64,000 nt of DNA from Apolygus lucorum. Lineage: Eukaryota; Arthropoda; Insecta; Hemiptera; Miridae. Shown here piece by piece: positions 57,784-64,000 of this stretch (positions within the stretch are counted from its first letter, which is position 1; each line of letters begins with the position of its first letter). The notes beneath the pieces were generated by a model. It was not told the origin of the DNA and searched no databases. It saw nothing but the letters and a program-made list of their open reading frames with translations. The translations under genes and the position numbers were made by a program. The DNA is taken from contig CM019179.2 in the NCBI GenBank assembly GCA_009739505.2, forward strand, positions 62,437,397-62,501,396, given 5' to 3'.

Positions 57784-58075
57784 TTTTATTTCGTGTCTGC
57801 CTGTTTGTGTGACTGTCATGAAATCGTAGTAACGGGCAAAACTGAACGAAATAATTGTCCGATTTCGTTGAAATTTTCAGGGATTTTGCGGGTTGCCATA
57901 TAGATGGTCCCTTATAAAAACGCTGCAAATCATTGCTCAAAGGTTTATTATTTTCTGTATAGATCACCCTTCTGTATAGATCACTGGTTCTCCATCAATA
58001 GCACCTACCACCATCTGTATTCTCCCTTGACCTTCCCTCTCAAATTTCAGCTTCCAGCGTTCAATAGGATTGAAA

Positions 58076-58453
58076 ATGGCTTCGGAGCTCACTCAGCTGA
58101 TCAGTGATCTGAAGAGTGAAGAAGATCTCCTCGAATGCTGGAGACGCCTGGAAGAGCACTTCCATTCAATAGGAGTAAAAATGGTTTTGGAGCTCACTCA
58201 GCTGATCAGTGATCTGAAGAGTGAAGAAGATCTTCTCGAATGCTGGAGACGCCTGGAAAAGCACTTCCATTCAATAGAAGTAAAAATGGCTTTGGAGCTC
58301 ACTCAGCTGATCAGTGATCTGAAGAGTGAAGAAGATCTCCTCGAATGCTGGAGACGCCTGGAAGAGCACTTCCATTCAATAGGAGTAAAAATGGTTTTGG
58401 AGCTCACTCAGCTGATCAGTGATCTGAAGAGTGAAGAAGCCTTTGAGCAATGA
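58076..58453 (+). CDS. Tandem 35-aa repeat protein inside a transposon (possible captured exon)
   Basis: An open frame (58070 or 58076 to TGA 58451-58453) consists of units starting at 58076, 58181, 58286 and 58391, exactly 105 bp apart: three full and one half unit. The unit begins M(A/V)(S/L)ELTQLISDLKSEED, continues LLECWRRLEEHFHSIG.K and looks like two acidic amphipathic helices. Units 2 and 4 share MVLEL while 1 and 3 have MASEL/MALEL, suggesting dimer-wise duplication. Upstream CCTTCCCTCTCAAATTTCAG (58031-58050) is a textbook splice acceptor. The last residues AFEQ and the stop are encoded by the transposon terminus. No known family is recognised. It may be a captured host exon rather than a transposition gene; expression is unknown. 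Confidence 0.45.
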   Translation: MASELTQLISDLKSEEDLLECWRRLEEHFHSIGVKMVLELTQLISDLKSEEDLLECWRRLEKHFHSIEVKMALELTQLISDLKSEEDLLECWRRLEEHFHSIGVKMVLELTQLISDLKSEEAFEQ

Positions 58454-59050
58454 TTTGCAGCGTTTTTTACCCACCAACATTTATTTTACCTACCAACTTT
58501 TTTTTTCACCTACCAGCTAGGTACTACCTACCACACCATACTGGCTTCACACCTTCACAATCAAGTTTATTAGAAAGAACTAAACGCTTCACACTTTATT
58601 GGAAAAATAGAAAGCTTCGTATGGAAATTTGATTACTGGTTACGCAGAAGGCAAAACTGTATACAAATCGAAGAAATGAACTGCGATCGCATTTTAGTCC
58701 GATAAAATTTGAATGGAGATTAGACCTCTTTTGCGATTCACACTCATGATTCTGTTTTATCGAAGGAAAACCTTCAAGTACTCGTAGGGACCGAACGGTT
58801 TGTCCTACAGAGCTCCGGGTGGTCTCAAAAATTTTTAAAAATTCAATACTATTTAAAATTGGTGAAAAAACGATACCTTTATTTCGCGAGTTTTCGAGCT
58901 AGGGCACTCTTGAAAATTTCAACCCTTAATTTTCACCCCTTAGAAGTGACCTACATCAACCAAAAGCTTCGCGGCACAACTAGACCCCAAATGGAGCCCA
59001 TATACCAAATTTGAACCAAATCGGTCCAGTGTTGCTAAGAAAAGTGCCGC

Positions 59051-59099
59051 GTACGGCGTACGGCGTACGGCGTACGGCGTACGGCGTACGGCGTACGGC
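59051..59099 (+). repeat. (GTACGGC)7 minisatellite
   Basis: Seven exact copies of GTACGGC lie inside family A copy 2. Other copies have a mixed GTCCGCC stretch here, so the array expanded after insertion or in a recent master copy. Confidence 0.95.
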
Positions 59100-59469
59100 G
59101 GACGGACGGAAATTTTTTCATTCGATTTTCGTATTCTACGTACCTTGAAACGTAAAACATCAAATTTTGAGGGGGGGTTAAAATTTTTTTTTTCTTGCTC
59201 GATTCCAAAGGCTTATTATTGAAAATAATAAACCAAAATCAATAGGTAGTCTTCTAGCGTAAAAACCTTGTAAAAGCCATAACTTCTATATTGTACACCT
59301 AAATTCGATGTAAATGTGAGAGATTTGCGTTTAGATGGCCCCCTATGAAAATCATTTCCCTCAGATAGATAAGTAGTAGCCTAGTAGCCTCTGCGCATGC
59401 AATATTACATGCCTCTGCGATAAAACTTTCTCCTGCGCAAAACTGTTTCACTCAATGTACGTACCTTAA

Positions 59470-60345
59470 CATTTTTATGGGTATGCGAGCCTCGAATTTA
59501 AACAGCATTTTAATATCTATCTATGCGTATTCGAGTTCACCACCACCAATGGTGCCAGTCAAATGGCACCAAAGCGGTCATACGTCGTAACGATGAACTT
59601 ACACTGGTTAGGTAGTTCACATCCGTATTCAATGTGAAACACACAAGAAAACCCACGATGGTTTATGGTCTCCTGGTACCAAGGTGGCACAACTGATTTG
59701 TTTCACAGTGACACAAAGAATAATTCATGAAAATCCAGAGTTGTATTGAGAATTTTCCTTCAATTTCAAAGCATGGATACAATTAGTAAGCTGTAAAGGA
59801 ACCAAAATATTGAAAAAATTGATATTTTGTGAATACTATCCCCTACTCGCCTCCCTCACCATGCTAATTTTGTTACTCTGGTAGAATTTTGTGACACTCG
59901 GAAGATTTCGGAGTCGAACAAAAAAAGAAACACGGAAATCGGTTGGAAATTGAAGATTGGGCAGAATTTAAGAAAATTTCTTAAATTTAAATAAACCCGA
60001 AATTGAATTTAATTTAATTAAACCCGAAAACGCAAGTTTAACCCCACCCCCACCCCCCTCATTTCCCCTTTAAAAGGCAAAATTCAAAATTCCGGCGACC
60101 TGGTGCACACTGGATAAATTTCTGTGTCGAATAAAAAAAAAACCACGAAAATCGGTTGAAAACTATGGACGTCTGGGCAGAGTGCACAAGATTTTGTCAC
60201 ACACACAGACATTCACCAATGGTTTTTTCGCGGATATGGATTCAGAATGTTCTAAAACGATTTAGTGTGTGATTTTTTTTCTGTTGAATTTTGTCCAACT
60301 TTACCCCAGATTAGTCGCATAAGGACTACTGTGGGACGTCCTAAA
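59470..60345 (-). repeat. Family C copy, near full length
   Basis: On the minus strand the order is GGACGTCCCACAGTAG, AAATTCAACAGAAAAAAAAT, TCTGTGTGTGTGACAAAATC, GCACCAGGTCGCCGG, CCATGCTTTGAAATTG and TGAATACGGATGTGAAC, then GGTGCCATTTGACTGGCACC. It is adjacent to a complete family A element at 60348. Confidence 0.75.
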
Positions 60346-60347
60346 AA

Positions 60348-60915
60348 CGCTGCAAATTATTACGCAACGGTTTATTATTTTTCTATACTGATCACTCATC
60401 TGCAAAGCCAGCAACCATCCAACATGAAGAAAAACATCGATCGCATTTCGGTCAGCTTTAATTTGAACGGAGATTAGGCCTCTTTTGCGATTCACACTTG
60501 TGTTTCTGATTTATCGTACGTCCAACCCTTAAATTATCGTAGGGAGCGAACGGTTTGTCCTTGATGGAAAAACAATACCTTTATATCAAAATTTTTTGAG
60601 TTAGGGCGTTTTCAAAATTTCAAAATTTATTTTTGAACCCTTAGAAGTGACCTACATTAACCAAAAGCTTCGGAGCACAACTAGACCCCAAATTTCATAC
60701 CATTTCCCAAATAGACCCAAATAGACATACCAAATTTCATAAAAATCGGTCAATGCTAAGTGGGGAAAGTGCCGCGTACGGCTGACGGACGGCCAAATTT
60801 TTATTCGATTTTTGGATTCTACGAACCTTGAAATGTAAACCAACAAATTTTGAGGGGGTATTAAAAAGAATTTTCTTGGTCGATTCCAAAGGTTCATTAT
60901 TGAAAATAATAAACC
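60348..60915 (-). mobile_element. Complete family A element (short form)
   Basis: The 568-bp element begins CGCTGCAAATTATTACGCAA and ends AATAAACC (60915), with AAAA at both sides (60344-60347 and 60916-60919). Compared with the copy at 16515 it lacks about 70 bp near 60560 and carries a small duplication of CATACCA/AAATAGACC words near 60700-60735. Confidence 0.85.
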
Positions 60916-60923
60916 AAAACTTG

Positions 60924-61395
<472 letters not shown>

Positions 61396-61399
61396 TTAT

Positions 61400-62400
61400 T
61401 TTGCCGAATTCGTGGGGAGTCTACAAGAATTATTTTTCGGTGTTAATCGATGTTTACGAATCAAGATCATTAGAAGGCTGTATCAAATCATTATCACTCG
61501 AGGGAATCAGTAATCGCTCAAGTCGCCACGTAGTCGTATCCTGACCTTATGGCTGCAAGCGACGGAATTGACGGACAATTATAAGGCAATTGGCTTAATT
61601 GATAAATGCATTAGTGGAGAAAGGCGCCAACCTAAATAAAAACAAATAGCTGCGACCGAAATTCAATCATTTAAATACATTTGCCGTTATGTAATGGATT
61701 ACGACTCGTTAAATTCATATTTTTTGATTGACCGGAATGTTGTAAACAGGACACCTGATGGTGTGAACCAAATCCGGTCATCCAGAAGGGGCATTAGTGA
61801 GTGTTTATGATAAACAGGACTGTCTGGCGCTTGTTTGTGTCCGCGATAAATTAAAAGTCCACCGAGGCAGAGGCAACAACGGAATTGTATTATGAGAAAA
61901 ATATTATCAAACTCTGAAAATAGCAATACTTACTGTTTTGTTGTTTTTTTTATAACAAAACTAAATTATTTTTTAAAACTTTCTTGCGTAAAAAATGATT
62001 TGAAAAATAGATTTCCAAACAATACCAATCCGTTAAAAAAAGGTGTCAAATTTATGTGGGCATGAAATCCATGCATTGCCAACCACAAACTCCTCTGTCT
62101 TCATCCGTTCTGGTATTTTTGTATTTTTAATTATGCTCCCTAATTTAAGAATGGTTCTCCTTGTCTGAAAAACTTTGCCCCATTATCCATTAATTTACTA
62201 AGTTCGGTATTTTCCCTCTTATTCGGTGATGTCAAATCGAATGCAGGCGTAGTCGCATACCTAGAAGTCGTAGGAAACTTCAGCAAAATTACCGAAGATG
62301 AGATCTCACATGGAAGTGCTGGGGGCCCGTAGGTACTTAGGTACTAGACTGGTGGTATCACAGTACACCATCCTACCACAATGCACGTTATTTCGAACGT
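61400..62400. other. AT-rich DNA, no gene recognised
   Basis: Single-copy-looking; a 75-codon minus frame (61699-61926) has no known motif. Confidence 0.4.
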
Positions 62401-62404
62401 TTAT

Positions 62405-62940
62405 TGCTTCCGAGTCTACCAAGGTAGCGGAAGCTTTGTTTTCACTTTTCAAGGACGAAAAAAAAAGTTCTCCAAAATAAAAATTTTCACTCGCGTTTTG
62501 CGTTTTAGACCTTTCTGAACAATTTTGGTTCCGTGTCTGTGTGTCTGTCTGTCTGTCCGTCTGTCATGAATTCCTTGTAACGCGCATAACTATACGAAGT
62601 TATTGTCCAATTTCGATGAAATTTTCAGGGATAACGCGGATTAGCTTGTAGATGGTCCCCAATGATAATCATTGCCTTAAAATTTACAGAAGCTTCTGCG
62701 CATGCGCATACGTAAAATCCTTGTAACAGTCATAACATTTACTTTTTTCATCCGAATTTGATGACATTTTCTAGGATTGTCCAGATTAGCGAGTACATGT
62801 TCCCCTATGAGGCTAGTGAAAGGTACTTAGAGATTGGTGTTTTGAGATTAACTACTATGCATCGGATCATCTATATAATCGGGTTATGGATACGAGGAAG
62901 CTATGTGCCACACCCACTTGGCAGACTTTTTTTATTATTT
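62405..62940 (+). repeat. Family B copy, most complete in the window
   Basis: It opens with the hairpin GCTTCCGAGTCTACCAAGG / TAGCGGAAGC (62406-62434). Then come GCGTTTTGCGTTTTAGACC, GTGTCTGTCTGTCTGTCCG, ACTATACGAAGTTATTG, AATTTTCAGGGATAACGCGG, the palindrome TGCGCATGCGCA (62697-62708), CTTGTAACAGTCATAAC and GATTAACTACTATGCATCGG. It closes with GATACGAGGAAGCTATGTGC and CACACCCACTTGGCAGAC. It has no coding capacity. It serves as the reference for the other B copies. Confidence 0.85.
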
Positions 62941-63355
62941 ATTCCTGCCTTCCAGAACGATTTCGGTTCCGTAAATGTCTGTCTGTCATGAAATCCTAGT
63001 AGCAGGTAAAACTCTACGAAGTTATTGTCCGATTTCATGAAATTATCAATGATTGTGCTGGTTGACCTGTTGGCCCCCTATGAAAATCATCACCCCCGGA
63101 CTGATCGTAGCTGCTGCGCTTATGCAAACGTGAATTCCTTGTAACAGCCATAACTTATATTTACTTTTTCATCCGATTTCGAAGAAATATTCAGTTATTG
63201 TGCGGGTTGCAGTGTAGATGGTCTCCTATGAGGGTAGTCCAAGGTACCTACTTAGAGATTGATATTTAGAGATTAACTACTCTGCATCCAATATTCTATA
63301 CAATCTAGTTATGGATAGTAGGAAGCTATGCGCCATACCCATTTGTCATACCTTT
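62941..63355 (+). repeat. Second family B copy, directly adjacent
   Basis: GGTTCCGTAAATGTCTGTCTG, CTACGAAGTTATTGTCCG, CCCCGGACTGATCGTAGC, a degraded palindrome (TGCGCTTATGCA), then AGGAAGCTATGCGCCATACC. Lacks the hairpin end. Confidence 0.75.
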
Positions 63356-63437
63356 TTGAAAATCTGAATACTTTTTTTCAAGGATCTCAAATATGACCAC
63401 GTTGCTCACGTGCCCAACGCACACCAACTTGGCTTTT

Positions 63438-64000
63438 GGTCTATTATTTTCAATAATGAACCTTTGGAATCGACCAAGAAAAAAATTTTTAACCCCCCCT
63501 CAAAATTTGTTGGTTTACGTTTCAATGTACGTAGAATCCAAAAATCGAATAAAAAATTATCCGTCCGTCCGCCGTACGTGGCACTTTTCTTAGTAACCCT
63601 GGACCGATTTGGTTCAAATTTGGTTAATGGGTTCCATTTGCGGTTTAGTTGTGCTTTTGGTTGATGTCAGTCACTTCTCAGGGGTGAAAATTAAGGGTTG
63701 AAATTTTCAAGAGTGCCCTAGCTCAAAAGCTCTCAAAATAAATGTATTGTTTTTTGATCAATTTAAAATAGTGTTGAATTGTTAAAAATTTTTGAGACCA
63801 CCCGGAGCTTTGTAGGACAAACGTTTGCTCCCTACGAGTACTTAAAGGTTTTCCTTCGATAAAACAGAATCACGAGTGTGAATCACCAAAGAGATCTAAT
63901 CTCCGTTGAAATTTTAGCTAGCCAAAATGCAATCGCTGTTCATTTCTTCGAGTTGTATTCAGTTTTGCTTCCTCAGCAACCAGTAATCAAATTTCCATAT
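63438..64000 (+). repeat. Family A copy, long-form, running off the window
   Basis: TTTT precedes GGTCTATTATTTTCAATAAT, then ATCGACCAAG, CGTCCGTCCGCCGTACG, AGAGTGCCCTAGCTC and CGAGTTGTATTCAG. Cut at the window edge. Confidence 0.8.

Larger units (their letters stand above)
57921..59234 (-). mobile_element. Long-form family A element carrying a 35-codon repeat (copy 2)
   Basis: The 1314-bp element is flanked by AAAA (57917-57920 and 59235-59238) and inserted in B at GAAAATCA. From left to right: terminal module CGCTGCAAATCATTGCTCAA with the repeat ORF, the inverted terminus GAGCAATGATTTGCAGCG (58445-58462), the linker of CCTACC-type words, then the family A body on the minus strand to AATAAACC. 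The GTCC-rich stretch has become a clean (GTACGGC)7 tract at 59051-59099. The same composite, inverted, lies at 43862-45055. Confidence 0.88.
57130..59410 (+). repeat. Family B copy serving as host for two family A insertions
   Basis: The B segments at 57130-57249 (CCTTCCTGAACAATTTT), 57784-57920 (CGTGTCTGCCTGTTTGTGTG, GATGGTCCCTTAT) and 59235-59410 (AAAATCA, CTTGTAAAAGCCATAACTTC, TGCGCATGC) read as one copy once the elements at 57250-57783 and 57921-59234 are removed. Intact B copies read GAACAATTTTGGTTCCGTG and GGTCCCCTATGAAAATCAT at the two insertion points. Confidence 0.8.

Noticed and set aside
63438..63664. Recurring 60-100-codon frames around GGTTTATTATTTTCAATAAT in many A copies
   Set aside because: They shift frame and stop at different points in each copy and follow the repeat's DNA; no conserved protein is implied.

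Overview
The window looks like nuclear DNA of an arthropod, most likely an insect. It is AT-rich with very low coding density, has GT-AG type splice signals, short GTAGGTACCTAC-like words scattered throughout, and remains of insect-type transposons: hAT, a TA-flanked DNA element, R2-like and Jockey/CR1-like non-LTR elements, and a Ty3/Gypsy integrase. The simple-word habit is reminiscent of sternorrhynchan Hemiptera, but that is a weak inference. There is no complete, recognisable host gene, no rRNA or tRNA, and no CRISPR. Nearly all structure is mobile or repetitive DNA.

Layout. Positions 1-6800 are mostly single-copy AT-rich DNA with one credible host-gene signal on the minus strand: a TATA/Inr-like promoter near 4583-4612 and a first coding exon at 4371-4444 that encodes a signal peptide and ends in a consensus splice donor. 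Positions 6823-7663 are a foldback element with 230-bp arms, followed by a roughly 140-bp satellite (7950-9035). From about 10.9 kb onward the window is a mosaic of three dispersed families, named here A, B and C. Family A is about 530-615 bp, or 1.2-1.3 kb in a long form; it is bounded by GGTTTATTATT and GCAGCG and flanked by TTTT. Family B has a GCTTCC...GGAAGC hairpin, a (GTCT)n core and TGCGCATGCGCA palindromes. Family C carries a GTGCACTACGTCGCC word. They are nested in one another, so insertion sites and relative ages can be read directly.

Other elements sit between these families. They are a decayed Jockey/CR1-like element (12.4-13.1 kb) with further 3' ends elsewhere; an R2-like element with a restriction-like endonuclease (20.6-22.0 kb) carrying a small MITE; a hAT element with perfect 18-bp TIRs and an 8-bp duplication (26211-26956); a Ty3/Gypsy pol tail (31.7-32.5 kb); a TA-flanked element (33157-34303) whose empty site is preserved elsewhere in the window; a 3-kb palindrome of tandem 540-bp units (48442-51469); and a TRIM-like element with 200-bp LTRs (51612-52370).

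The least explained feature is the long form of family A. Two copies in opposite orientation (43862-45055 and 57921-59234) carry the same 105-bp, 35-codon in-frame tandem repeat. It is preceded by what looks like a splice acceptor and terminated by a stop codon inside the element end. This reads as a captured host exon that has been amplified inside a non-autonomous transposon.

No operon-like or pathway-level cooperation between genes can be inferred. All database identities are from memory of family motifs; nothing was searched.
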